From Blastomyces gilchristii SLH14081 (taxonomy: Eukaryota > Ascomycota > Eurotiomycetes > Onygenales > Ajellomycetaceae), in contig NW_003101657.1 in assembly GCF_000003855.2 (NCBI RefSeq), forward strand, positions 466,083-530,082: DNA of 64,000 bases, in the 5' to 3' direction. Both the position numbers and the translations under genes were made by a program. Under the pieces are notes generated by a model, which was given only the letters and a program-made list of their open reading frames with translations, made no database searches and was not told where the DNA came from. Positions 23,442 to 35,300 of the stretch are shown here, piece by piece. Positions within the stretch are counted from its first letter, which is position 1; the number at the start of each line of letters is the position of its first letter.

Positions 23442-23732
23442 TATAACAGACTGTGTCTGATCATCATATAGACTATTTCTTTACACTTTATAGATTTCAT
23501 CAAAAGCTCTGATTCTCAGTCATTCTCAATCACTGATTCTCAGCTGAAAAACTCACAGAATTTCTATTCTTTCACTCCGAAGCTTCACTGCATACATATC
23601 ACATACACATATAAATATTCACTCTGATCATCAATTCTCACACTTTCTCTTTCTTTTCCTTCTTTAACATTTTTCACTTTGTTATATAAGATCTATATAT
23701 TATACCGATCTATTCAGCGTAGGCCTCTTACA
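23442..23732 (+). repeat. 3' LTR of A1 (291 bp)
   Basis: Same length as the 5' LTR. Its inner end is mutated (TATAACAGAC), while the outer end keeps ACCGATC and GCGTAGGCC. It is followed by the TSD GGCAT and resumed LINE1 sequence. Confidence 0.93.
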
Positions 23733-24439
23733 GGCATTGTAGTTAAAATAATAGAATTTTCAAAGAAAGATGACTCAATTGTAGCTATAACTAATTTTTG
23801 AACTTTAATATCAGTCATTAACTGAGACAAGAACTGCTGATTAATTTCATTTCTAATTCTAAAAATGAGATTTGAGTTTAGCTTGTTTTTTTGCAAGATC
23901 TTCTGATTTGAGACTTTGAGAATAAGTCTTCTATTTCTGAAGATTTGAAAGTTCTTCTCTTTTTACATTTCTTTTTTTTCTTTTCTATGAACAGAGATCT
24001 GAGTAATATTCTTCTCAGTTTTCTCAGAATTTTGAGCAGGTTTTGAAATAGCAGGTTTAGAGACAGCAGATTCTGCTACTTGAGTATATATTTTCTTCTA
24101 ATTTGAAGAAGAAGATGAAGAAGTAGAAGATGAAAAAGAGTCAGTGACTGTACTAGAAGATTTCAATGTTTTTTAAATTGTGTTTGAAATTTCAAGTTTG
24201 AACTTGATTACTTCTTGTAGTTGTCTAGTCTGAGTATGAAGAATTAACAGAACTTCTTCATTCTTCTTACTCAGACACTGTTTTTCAAGAATTTTACTTG
24301 CTTTTTTCAGTTTCTGTATTTCAAGAACTTGTTATTTCTCTATTTCTTTCTTCTTTCTTCTCTTTAGAATTTCAATCTCAGAAACAGCATCTGGGAAAAC
24401 ATCTTTTTTCACATCAACTAAGTATACTTTTGAACTTAT
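23733..24439 (-). pseudogene. LINE1 ORF1, 5' half
   Basis: This minus-strand block continues LINE1 after the A1 insertion and aligns with LINE2 ORF1 at 41164-41880. The start codon, ATG in LINE2, is ATA here (24437-24439). The region is Ser/Lys/Gln-rich and of coiled type; the zinc knuckles lie in the other half at 7594-7869. Confidence 0.82.
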
Positions 24440-24949
24440 TTTACTCACTGAATGAAAAGTTGATCAGACTGTTTCAATTGAGAGATTTATCAATCTGTTT
24501 TCAAATGAAAAGTTGATCAGACTGTTTCAGTTGAGAGATTTATTAGTTTATTTTCACTTAAAAAGTTAGTCAGACTGTTTCAAAAGAAGAATGAAAGACT
24601 TTTATATATAAAACACCTGATTTTTTTCACACTAGTTCAGTAACTAGATTAGATTTTTGAAGAGAATCTAATAAACTAAAATTTGATTTTTAAGATAAAT
24701 CAATAAAATCTTTACCAACCTCTTTTCTTGAGATACAGTGAGAAAAAAGTATGATATCAATTGATAAATAAAATCAAGATAATATGACAGTTTTTGAGAA
24801 GAAAAACCTGATAAAAAAATAAAGTCAATTTTATTTACAGAGAAATTGATTTAAAACTATTCCATTTTATTTTAAATTATTCAATTCTTTCTCCCACATA
24901 AGGTACACACTCCAATCAGTTAATAAAGAAGTGGTAAAAGAGAATTAAG
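24440..24949 (-). repeat. LINE1 5' UTR with short tandem repeats, running into a gap
   Basis: Three imperfect units of roughly 55 bp containing GTTGATCAGACTGTTTCA lie at about 24450-24590. LINE2 has about two such units (41080-41163). Tandem monomers in LINE 5' UTRs can act as promoters; here this is inference. The block continues into the N run, so the LINE1 5' end is not visible. Confidence 0.75.
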
Positions 24950-25537
24950 NNNNNNNNNNNNNNNNNNNNNNNNNNNNNNNNNNNNNNNNNNNNNNNNNNN
25001 NNNNNNNNNNNNNNNNNNNNNNNNNNNNNNNNNNNNNNNNNNNNNNNNNNNNNNNNNNNNNNNNNNNNNNNNNNNNNNNNNNNNNNNNNNNNNNNNNNNN
25101 NNNNNNNNNNNNNNNNNNNNNNNNNNNNNNNNNNNNNNNNNNNNNNNNNNNNNNNNNNNNNNNNNNNNNNNNNNNNNNNNNNNNNNNNNNNNNNNNNNNN
25201 NNNNNNNNNNNNNNNNNNNNNNNNNNNNNNNNNNNNNNNNNNNNNNNNNNNNNNNNNNNNNNNNNNNNNNNNNNNNNNNNNNNNNNNNNNNNNNNNNNNN
25301 NNNNNNNNNNNNNNNNNNNNNNNNNNNNNNNNNNNNNNNNNNNNNNNNNNNNNNNNNNNNNNNNNNNNNNNNNNNNNNNNNNNNNNNNNNNNNNNNNNNN
25401 NNNNNNNNNNNNNNNNNNNNNNNNNNNNNNNNNNNNNNNNNNNNNNNNNNNNNNNNNNNNNNNNNNNNNNNNNNNNNNNNNNNNNNNNNNNNNNNNNNNN
25501 NNNNNNNNNNNNNNNNNNNNNNNNNNNNNNNNNNNNN
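24950..25537. other. Assembly gap (588 N)
   Basis: Sequence is unknown. It should contain the LINE1 5' end and perhaps the rest of B2. Translated frames across it carry no information. Confidence 1.
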
Positions 25538-26100
25538 CATGATTGCGCGGTTGGCAACGGAGCTGTTTGAATTAATGTTGCGTTTTGACGCTGAAGTGGT
25601 CTTCCCTGCATTAATTCAAAAAGCTTCTTTGGGGCGAGTCCTTGCCCAGATTTGTTGTTCCCCCCCCAGGTTCCTTCAGGGGAAGATGTGTCCCCGGGGA
25701 AGGGAGGTGGGGGGGTGAGCTTCTGAAATTGATGTTTTGAAACATCAAAGATGAACAGGGTTTTCATGAATGTCACTCCTCAGATATCTTCACAATTACA
25801 GATCAGAAATCTTCCAAAATCGGGAAGATTGGTGCATATGGCTAGGTCTTTCCACCTTACAATTTGTATGGCAATTTGGCCCGGGGTTGTGGTGTGATAG
25901 GGGAGAACAGGGGATAATCCCACACAGGAGTTTTGAACAACATCTGGTTCACATTTGGCTGGATAACTCCACCACCACACGGGGTATGCGGTCGGCGATG
26001 GGGTCAAAATGCTCGTATAATCGAGGGCTTTTCCATGGATCTATCAGCGGGTTCTTATGCAAAAAATTGAGCGAGTTCGTGGTGGAGCGGTTGTAAATGT
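25538..26100 (-). other. GC-rich, little-mutated block D1, unidentified
   Basis: This block keeps CpG and GpG, unlike nearly everything around it. It matches 39530-39895 in opposite orientation over roughly 360 bp. On the minus strand one frame runs from about 26007 to the gap, with a single in-frame TGA at 25780 where the other copy has CGA. It contains WWWSYPAKCEPDVV and a later Pro-rich part. On the plus strand 25770-26096 is also open. I recognise no family, and which strand, if either, codes is undecided. Confidence 0.5.
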
Positions 26101-26183
26101 GATCAGCGACTGAGAAGCGGTAGGAATCTGTGAAGTGTAACAGAATAGTCTATATGATTGATCGGGCGCAGCCCGCTACAATA
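26101..26183 (-). repeat. LTR-A-like terminus joined to D1
   Basis: Read on the minus strand it begins TGTAGCGGGCTGCGCCCGAT and continues like the first about 80 bp of the A LTR, then departs into D1. It could be the start of an unmutated LTR of an A-related element whose body is D1 and the gap, or an A LTR truncated by D1. Confidence 0.6.
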
Positions 26184-26205
26184 AAGTATTTTATTGATGA
26201 AAGAC
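26184..26205 (-). pseudogene. Sliver of C2 reverse transcriptase left of the hAT
   Basis: On the minus strand it encodes SFINKILY, which continues the C2 RT frame ending ISAVFQSF at 50391 (compare FQ.YIN..L in gypsy RT). Bases 26198-26205 (TGAAAGAC) are the left copy of the hAT TSD. This joins the two sides of the 24-kb insertion. Confidence 0.75.
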
Positions 26206-27891
26206 TAGACTGACCGTGTGACCATGTCTGAGACCAGGATCAAACTTTACAGTTGTAATGTTGCCTAAAAGCATTACTTCTGATCATGATTTGTGTTCAT
26301 CACATTGATCTCAAATTATGTTATTTCAAATATTAAAGATTTCAGATTCACTTTTCAAATAAAAATCTAGTCTCAGATAAAGAATATGTTTTGAATTCTT
26401 AGTCACATTTTCATTCTGATTTCATTATTGAAAATAGTATTAAATGAGACTATGAAATCATTTCTCACTTACATAATATCATAACATAGTACTCATTTGT
26501 TGAAAATTCAATAGAGAGTAATATTAAATATCATTACTTTTCTGAACACAGATCATAATTAATATCATTTTAATTAAAAAAAAATATAAAATACAAAAAA
26601 AAAAAATAAAAAAAATAAAAAATAAAACAATAACAAGAAAAAATCACAATAAAAAAAAAAGAGAAAGAAAAAAAGAAGAGAAAAATAAAAAAATAAAAAA
26701 TAAAAATAAAAAAAAAATCAAGATCACAGAGCTGCAGTACTCTTAAAATACTTACTTCTCAGAGTCTTTATAATATTTATTATTAATTATGTATTTCTCA
26801 CAGTGAGAGTAATATAGCTATGATGAGTCATTATCTTAATATTATCTAATAAATAATCAGTATATATCTGTATAAATATGAATAATTAGAAAATATACAC
26901 TTAAAAAGTATGACTAGAATGAACTCTGCTGTCACTTGAATGATATCAAGAGTAGAATACTGAAATCAATGATTTCTCTCATTGATTTCATAGACAAGGT
27001 ATGTAAAGATAATCTTGAAAAATATAAGATTCTCTGACTTCTGGTAAAAATGAATCTCACAGAGAGACTCTATTTTCATCATATCAGAGACTGAGTATTA
27101 TTAAAAAGTATTACTTCAATGTATATACACTTACTGCAGTGATTCACTCTCTGCATATATAACTGAGAGTTATGACTTTCTCACACTGTATGACTCTCTC
27201 TGAGATACTGCTGCTGATTTGTAACTCATACAGTCTCTCAGTTTAGTACATACTGTATATATACAGCTCTGTGTGCTGAGACTGTGTTGATCATTATAAC
27301 CTGATATAATACTTACTTTTCACAGACCATGTTTCATTTGATTGAGAGAAAGAGAGAACATGACTGCTGTTTTATTTAAGAGAGAATGAGTAATTAAATC
27401 TATAAAAGATAATTTGATTTCTTCTGTATTTGAAATTTAATTAGTCTATACTCTTCAATTTGAGAGTTTCTGAGAGTGTTTTAATAGTTTTCATACCAGC
27501 TTGAAATTAGTGATTGATTGAAGAAGAGAAAAGAGAGAAGAAAGAAATAAGAATAACTTATCTTTATAATATGAAAACAGAGAATTGCTGTAATCATTTA
27601 TTCTAGTAACAAAGATCTGTTTTCTGCATGTATTTCTAATATAGATTATATAATAACTGTATACAAAGAATATCAACAGTGTATGTATTAAATGAAGATA
27701 ATGTTACTATACAACACTGTAGCTGTTTCTGTACATCTCTGAAAGCTGTTAATATTTTCTTTGAGTCTCTTTATATTTAATAAGTCAGTAATATATTTCA
27801 ATGCACTTTCTCTTTCATCATCATCATTATTATTATTATTATCATTATTATTATTATTATTATTATTACTATTATCATCATCATTACTATT

Positions 27892-27922
<31 letters not shown>

Positions 27923-29283
27923 TATTTCTGACTATCTCTTCTACTTTCATCTCTCTTCAACACTTACTGAAATCAATCATGTTATCTCTCTTCAAATATT
28001 CTGCAGTTCTGCAGATCATCAAGGCACATGAGTATTATCACAGATTGAAGAGAGAGAAGAGAAAGATGTTTAAGTAAGAAGAGACAGATTATAAGACATA
28101 TTATAATGCCTTGAAGAGGCTTTATAAGAGAGTAGAATGATAACAATTTTAAGTAACACTTCTGATAGATTTAGACTGAACTAAGTATAGAAATAATGCA
28201 GATAACACTGTCTGTAAGAGATTAAAGAAGAAGATAGTGAAGAGTCTTATACAGTATTAGTGAGATCAGAAGAAGTTCTGAGAATGATTTAAGACTAAGA
28301 TAAAGAGAGAAAGAGAGAAGAAGAGTATTACTATAAATAAGCAGCAGTAGAAGAAGATTAAGAGAGTGTTAAAGTGAGAGATAAAGAAGTTAAAACTGAT
28401 AAGTTTTTTATTTATTAAGAGATAATGATTTTTAATAATACTTCTATTCTCTAATTGATTAGCAGAAGCTGACAGAGAAGAAGAGAATTAAGATCTTATT
28501 CAGATCTCAAATGCACTTCATGATTCAGAACATTGAGAAGACAGCTCTGCTCTCTGAGCATGTCAATCTGCTTACTACTGAGATGAAACCTGAGACAGCA
28601 GACCAGAAAATGCAGGATTTGAGGTACAGATTAACCTGGCTGAGAGGAAGCAGTAGAAACCCTTCTCTGAGAAGATAGTGAAGAGAGATTTTAAGATGAT
28701 TATCATCTCAGATGAGAAGAAGAAGAAGAAGAAGAAGAAGTGAATTATGAAGAATAATAAGAAGAATGAGAAAGAGAAGAAAGATAATAAGTAGAAAAAG
28801 TTTTTTTCTTTTTATATTAGTTAGTTATAAGTTCATAATTATTAATAATTGAAATTAATTTTGAGTTTTTAAAAATTATTATACAAGTTGTAATCAAGTC
28901 AGGAATAATATATATATATATATATATTTAACTATCATGATTCACAAATCACTATAATGTATAAGTATCAATATTTTTTCAACATTAATATTCACAATAT
29001 TAATATATTTTTAATGATATTATCTGATAATATAATTTGATAACACTCTCTTTCACAATATTAATATATTTCAAGAAATATGACAGAGATTAATCAAGAT
29101 TATTTATTTACTTTTATATATTGATAATATTCAATCTGAGTTAGTACTAAAATTATAACTAAGCTAAGAAAGAAGATTATTTTCTCTTATAATAATTCTT
29201 CTTACACACATCAGTGATCAGTTATTATCTTTATTAAAAATAAATTATCATCTTTTTTAAATCTTCATCATATCTTCTGAATT
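26206..29283 (+). other. hAT left arm: non-coding, low complexity and an unassigned broken frame
   Basis: After the terminus (26206-26260) the arm is AT-rich. An A-rich stretch is at 26576-26722, an ATT/ATC microsatellite at 27818-27930 and a TA run at about 28907-28927. Between about 28020 and 28800 there is a purine-rich, Lys/Arg/Glu-coding-biased region with many stops, ending in GAA repeats; it may be a relic of a second hAT gene or of an N-terminal exon. I do not recognise it. Confidence 0.55.
27818..27930. repeat. ATT/ATC microsatellite
   Basis: Interrupted runs of ATT and ATC triplets. It resembles LINE tails in this window, but no LINE 3' UTR precedes it on either side, so it is called a simple repeat. 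Confidence 0.9.
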
Positions 29284-29450
29284 TGTGGTTCGGAAGAACG
29301 TACAACTGTCGGATAATAACGCGGCCGCTTCTGAACTTGCTTACGAATGTAAAGAGGCCATAGCGGCCATCAATTAATTTAGTGTACAGTATATAAGAAG
29401 TCAGCATACATCTATAATCATACACTGACTCAAGTAACCTTTGAATCACA
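29284..29450 (+). repeat. 5' LTR of G (167 bp)
   Basis: It starts TGTGGTTCGGAAG and ends GAATCACA. It retains a GC-rich, NotI-like GCGGCCGC and GCGGCC, which in the 3' LTR read ACAGCTGC and GCAGCC. A TATATAAG box is at 29390-29397. Confidence 0.9.
29390..29397 (+). promoter_or_regulatory. Probable TATA box in G LTR
   Basis: TATATAAG lies in the second half of the LTR and is unchanged in the 3' LTR (47601-47608). It matches the box of family B. Confidence 0.45.
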
Positions 29451-31110
29451 TCTGATAGCATGTCTAAAAACCAGTGAGAAGTGCAGGCTTCTTCAGAGTG
29501 TGATAATTCTGTCTATGAAGTGATTCATAGTTATCATGTCAGTGTGGTTCTAAAACATCTCAAAAAAAAATAGTGTATGAAGAAGCAGTGAGTGAAAGAG
29601 CATCTGATTGATACTGCTCTGCTTGTTGAAGGAAAACTCCACACTCAGATGAATGCCATGTATGCGAATAGATGAGATGTGAGAAAGAAAATGAGAGCAG
29701 TGAACCAGATTCACAAAGAAGTTCACTCTCTACTCAAAAGAAGAATAAAAAGAAGACTGATCATCACTGAAGTTGTACAATAATAACAGAAATTATATAA
29801 TGATATAGTGATATTATGATATAGTGATATTATAATATAGTAATATAATGATAGACATTGTACAATTAATGAGAAATCACTGAAATAAATACCTTCTCTA
29901 GTTAATATAAATAACACCCTTCTCTGCTACCTGAACTGAAAGATATACAGAATCTCTCAGAGAGTTTACTCAAAGCAGTAAGAAAAGCAGCTGAGATCAC
30001 TGAACTGGAATTAAAGCTCTGTACACATATGAGAATTCTAAACAAGATTGAGGCCTTGTGTACACAGTGACAGACTGAGATAGAAGTCAAACAATAATTG
30101 ACATTCACTGCAGATCAAGTATTCACTATGAAGAGCTTCACTGATGCAATTATCATTATTGATAAGAATAGAGAAAACCAGGTTGTAGATCTGCAGCAGA
30201 AGATTGAAGGTTTATACAGACAGATGACTGTGCTGAATCTGAAGATCTCATCATGATTGTTCACAATCTCATCAGAAGTATACACATTATCTGAGACTGC
30301 TGCACAGGATGAGAATCTGAGCATGAAATATATCAAGCTGAGAGATCTGTCAGAGTCATCAAGCTTCAATGATGACTGAAAAAATAATGCTGTAATCAGC
30401 TGACTAAGTCAGATATGATCATATTATCAGATTGAACATGAACTCACAGACAGACAGTTAATGAAATTTCAACAAGTCTTAAGATCTGCTGCATTTCTAC
30501 ACAGAAAAGTAAAGTCATTATAAATAATCAGTGAAAAGATAAATCTCACAGACTCAGAGTGATATTCATTTTCATGAACATGAAATGAGTTTTTCAAATA
30601 AATCTTGTACAACTTTAAGAAAGTGAATATATAAGATAAGTGTTATAAACACATCACTGAGTGTAGATAAGTGAATAATCTTATATCATACTTTATACAC
30701 TTCAGCTTACACTATCTCACATTGAATGAAGAGCTTTCAACATTTTTCTGTTTACAGATCTTCATTCATAATCTTACATCTGAGTTGAGAGTGAAATGAA
30801 AATACTTAATCTCATAATCAGACACAGTGAAAGAAGTATATAATATTCTCATTATACAGAAATAAGTGAGTCAATTATAATAGAAAATACTGTAATCAAG
30901 TATACTTCAGCAGAGAATGAGTAATCAGACTTCTATAACACAGATTATACACTCAGACACAATAAATCTAGATCTGAATATTATTGCTAAAGCACTGAAT
31001 TCTCTGAAAAAGAGATTCTCTGAGTGAAAATCTTGATATTATGAGTATTGAGCTTGCTTCAACTGCAGATGTCAAAATCATGATATAAAAGATTGCACAC
31101 AGTGTGTACA
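29451..31110 (+). pseudogene. G gag with CCHC knuckle
   Basis: After a short leader, a broken frame of gag type runs to a zinc knuckle at about 31050-31100 (CFNCRCQNHDIKDC), with all four ligands kept. The interval 29760-29850 contains an AT-rich direct repeat (GATATAGTGATATTA). The minus-strand open pieces here are shadows. No continuous frame survives. Confidence 0.7.
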
Positions 31111-33830
31111 GTTAAGAGAAGCAAGAGAGTTAAAAAACTAGCAGAATCAGTGAGCTCAGAGACACTTGCTGATATTCTATGAAAAGTCTTCAAAGTGAAA
31201 GAGATGTCTGTATTAGATGACTCTCTGAATTCTGTGAATATCAAGAGAAAGCAGGCTTTTGACTGAGATGCAGATGAGAATGAAGCAGACACTCATCTCA
31301 ATGTCTTGAGACCTGAAATATTAATGTATAGAGAGCACTTGAATAAGAATCAAGAGATGGCTGTAAAAGTGTTAGCAGATACAGAAGCTTCTATACAATA
31401 CATTAATGATTATATAATCTGAAGACTGAAAGAGATTCACTGAGTGAAGAATTTCTGATGTATAAGATTATCTGATAATCAATATTTAATATCATCTGTA
31501 AGAGTAAGAGTTCTCTTATACTTCAAAGAATGATCTTGTGAGTATGAGAGCTGTAGAATGTGAAATACAATCTTATTCTCAGACTTAATTAGACTGACCG
31601 TGTGACCGTGTCTGAGACCAGGACCAGATTTTTTGATAGTCTCATTACCAATTCGACTGATCTCATTACACGGTTTTAACATTAGATAGTAGTCTCATAC
31701 TGTCTTAGTGAGACTTACTGTCTACTCTTGTCACATTTTTCAAATGAGACCCTGATTTCCACTTCTCAATTTAAATTATTTTTATTGCTTTAAATGACTT
31801 TAAATCTCATTTGAGTATTACCAAAAAGTGTTACTTTTTAAAAAATTAAAAATAGTCTAAAAAAACCTTAAAATGTCTAAAAATAGTAACTTTATGCCAA
31901 GAATGAGACTAAATGAGATCAAATGAGATCACTTTCTCATTTTTTTCAAGTCATGATTCCATTTTAAGATCTGATATATAGTCACTTTACATGTTTTTTT
32001 GATAGCCAGTCCCAGCGAGATTCATGCCAAGAAATGTATGGAACCAGACTAAATAGAACCAAATGTGAAATTCAGAGTCCTGGCGGTCAGTCTAAACTTA
32101 ATTGATTTCAAAGATTCAATCTGCAGATTCAATGATATATGTATCATATGCAGTTAACTGATAGAAAGAAAACAGTTCATACAATTCTATCAACTGATAT
32201 GAGAAGGACATTTCATATCTCTGATATAGAAGAGTTAAATCTGCTTATACATCAATAATCAAAGAGAATGATTTGCAAGACCTCATCTGAAAGCATTCTG
32301 TATGTCATACAGGACCTGAAAGTGAAGAAAACTAAGATAATGAATATATGAGAGAATAAGTATATGAACAAACTTCTGAAGAAGTATGAAAAGATCTTCT
32401 GAACAGATCTTTCATCAGAATTGTCACTGAAATGAGGATTTATACATGAGATTGACACAGGGGACACAAAACTAGTCAATCAAAATATGTACTCTCTGTT
32501 GCAAATGCATCTTTAAGAACAGAAGTATCAGATCACAGACCTTCTAGAATATAGTCTCATATAATTCTTATCAAGTACATGAGGCTTCTCAGTTCTATTC
32601 ATGACAAAGGTGAGTGAGAAGTGACAGATATGTATCAATTATTGAGCACTCAATAAGCTTATGATCAAGAATGAATACTCATTATCACAGATTCAATAAC
32701 AGTTGAATACAGTTGAAAATGCTTAATATCTATTGAAGATTAATCTTCTCTCAGAATACTAACAGATCTGTGTAGATGAACTATCAGTATTATGAACAGT
32801 ATTTAATATATAATAAGAGAAGTTCAAATTTCTGATAATGCTATTCAGTCTGATAAATGCATCTATTTTCTTTCAAATGATAATGAATACAATTCTTTAT
32901 AAACAGAATGAAATCTCATATCTTATATATCTGAATAATATTCTAGTCTTCTCAAACTTATACAATGAATATCTGAAGCATCTTGATGAAATGCTTACAA
33001 CTCTGACAGAGTATAAGCTCTATATCAAATTAACAAAGTGTGTGTTTGAAATGAAAGAGTTGAAGTTCATAGAACATGTAGTGAATGATAACTGTATACA
33101 CTTCATTTCAGAGAAATTAAATATCATAGTGAATTGACTGCAGCTGAGAAATGTACATCATATATAATAGTTTCTTAAGTTAATCTCATATTACTCTAGA
33201 TTCATCAAGAATTTCATATGAATAGCTGCATCACTCTTAGATCTCTTAAGAGAAATGAATGCTAATCTGTGAAAGAAGAAGTTTTAGTCAATTATCTGAA
33301 ATGCTGTATACAAAGAGACTTTTCTCACACTGAGAAAATGTATAATAACATTCTCAGTGCTTATTCAATCAGATTGTAATAAACCTTTCTACATTGAGAT
33401 AGATGTATTTAAATGAGCTATCAGAGATGCTCTTCTACAGATAAGTAAGAATGACAAGCTGCATCTGATGATATATGATGATAGAAAACATTTAAGCACT
33501 GAGCTCAATTACTCAGTGTATGAAAAGAAATTGCTAGTGATTAAGCACACACTGACATTGTGAGATAGATATATTAATAACAGATATACAATAACAGTGA
33601 TCATAGATCATGAAAGTCTCATCTATTTATAATTAATGATAAATCCTTTCAAATGCTTAGCACATTGAATCTCAGAGTTTCAAGTGTATAATCTTCATAT
33701 CAAATACTGAAAGAGATCAGACACTGTGATATCTGATACAATCAGTTACAGACCTGATTTCATGAATAAGAATTCTGCAAATCAGATACAAGAGAAGTTT
33801 ATATTAAATATACTGAGAGAATATAGGAAA
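31111..33830 (+). pseudogene. G pol: protease, reverse transcriptase and RNase H
   Basis: The protease core appears at about 31365-31420 as VLADTEASIQYI (usual V-D-T-G-A-S). M2 is inserted at 31590. The RT follows: LNKLMIKNEYSLSQI at about 32650-32700, then the open piece 32838-33137 with FSLINASIFFQ and YLNNILVFSN (YLDD to YLNN), then RNase H from about 33370 (SDCNKPFYIEIDV). Order and spacing match Ty3/gypsy. Confidence 0.9.
31590..32094 (+). mobile_element. MITE M2 (505 bp)
   Basis: Left end TAGACTGACCG, right end GGCGGTCAGTCTA. Flanking 8-mers GACTTAAT (31582-31589) and AACTTAAT (32095-32102) differ by one G/A, consistent with mutation after insertion. About half of the GGGACC motifs kept in M1 read GAGATC or GAGACC here. 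Confidence 0.92.
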
Positions 33831-34737
33831 TCAGAATGAGTGAATACAATAATCTCTTACTTAAAGAATGATAAGATGTTAAATGATAAGTGTCTTATAA
33901 AAGTAGTAGAAGAGATACTTTTAAACTTCAAGCTGATAAAATTAAAAAATAATGTTGTGCTTTACTGTGATCTAGAATACACAGAAGCTCTCTATCTAGA
34001 ACATTTATTTAGATACAACTTAATAACTCACATGCACAAGGAATTCAGCTACTTAGAAAGCTCTGAACTCATGAGTGTACTCAAATCAAGAGAATACTGA
34101 TCAAGCATGACTGACAACATTCAGACATATGCTCATGAGTGTCTGAATTATCAGGTTGTGAAAGAATCTAAGAAAGGATTGAAATATGAGAAAGCACAAC
34201 ATCAGATAAAATGTATGATACAACTGTTTAAATGATGAGAGAGGAATCTTATAGATATACTGCTGTGAACATCAAATGAAAATTAATGAATAATCACTGC
34301 TATTGATTACACTACTGACTGATCAGTCATGAAAGCAGTTTCAGAGATGATAGAGAAGATGATGACAAAGTTTCTACATAATGAGATCTATATTAACTAT
34401 GAAATACTGCATGAGATTCTAACTGATAATAGTGCAAATCTCATAGAAGGAGTGATGAGGCATTTTATAAGTCAGTTACAGACAAGACATCATAGAACAA
34501 TGCTATATCACCTGCGGATGAACAGGAAGATGAAACACTTGAATGAAATTCTGAGCAACATACTGATAAAATATCTAGTGAGCAAGTCTACAAGATTATG
34601 AGATAAATAACTTGATCAGGTGCTATTAGTCATGCGAATTCAGCAGCATGTAGTCTTCAAGTGTTCATTATTCTATCTGTTGTATGAACTGCATCTGCGC
34701 ATTCTAAAGAATGCTTTGAAAAAGGTGAGAAAGAGAA

Positions 34738-34795
34738 CAGCAGTTGCAGATGCAACAGTCACAGATGTAGTAGAAACAGCAGTTACAGATGCAGC
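34738..34795 (+). repeat. Short GCAGATGCA tandem repeats in G integrase (left of M3)
   Basis: Imperfect 9- to 18-bp units such as GCAGTTGCAGATGCA and CAGTCACAGATG encode an Ala/Val/Thr/Asp-rich linker. The repeats resume right of M3 at 35301-35345. The units are unlike the rest of pol. Confidence 0.75.
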
Positions 34796-35300
34796 TAGAC
34801 TGGCCGCCGGGACCATGAATTTCACATTTGATCCCATTTGGTCTGGTCCCATACATTTCTTGGTGTGAATCCCGCTGGGACTGGCTATCAAAAAAACATG
34901 TAAAGTGACTATATATCAGATCTTAAAATGAAACCATGACTTGAAAAAAATGAGAAAGTGGTCTCATTTGGTCCCATTTAGTCCCATTCTTGGCATAAAG
35001 TTACTATTTTTAGACATTTTAAGGTTTTTTTAGACTATTTTTAATTTTTTAAAAAGTAATGCTTTTTGATAATGCTCAAACAAGATTTAAAGTCATTTAA
35101 AGCAATAAAAATAATTTAAATTGAGAAGTGGAAATCATGGTCTCATTTGGAAAATGTGACAAGAGTAGACAGTAAGTCCCACTGGGACAGTATGGGACTA
35201 CTATCTAATGTTAAAACCATGTAATGGAATCAGTCGAATTGGTAATGAGACTATCAAAAAATCTGGTCCTGGTCTCAGACACGGTCACACGGTCAGTCTA
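34796..35300 (-). mobile_element. MITE M3 (505 bp, inverted)
   Basis: In opposite orientation to M1 and M2. Ends are TAGACTGGCCGCCGG and GGTCAGTCTA. The TSD GATGCAGC is perfect (34788-34795 and 35301-35308). It is lightly mutated and keeps many GGGACC/GGTCCC motifs. Confidence 0.95.

Larger units (their letters stand above)
8200..23732 (+). mobile_element. Chromovirus (Ty3/gypsy) A1, full length with nested insertions
   Basis: The element is bounded by two 291-bp LTRs (8200-8490 and 23442-23732) and a 5-bp TSD, GGCAT, at 8195-8199 and 23733-23737. It is inserted in ORF1 of LINE1. With B1 (9495-17318), LINE4 (17890-19366) and M1 (22279-22784) removed, about 5.7 kb remains, in the gag, protease, RT, RNase H, integrase, chromodomain order. 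All coding parts carry many RIP-type stops. Confidence 0.92.

Noticed and set aside
24916..25776. Apparent 286- and 206-codon frames across the N run
   Set aside because: Most of the residues are undefined because of the gap; only the about 80 residues at 25538-25776 are real sequence, and these are treated under D1.
27801..28031. Tyr/His-rich open frame
   Set aside because: It is a translation of the ATT/ATC microsatellite, with no codon-like pattern outside it.
29310..29360. GCGGCCGC and GCGGCC in the G LTR considered as cloning-vector contamination
   Set aside because: The same LTR occurs mutated at 47495-47661, so the sequence is native to the element.
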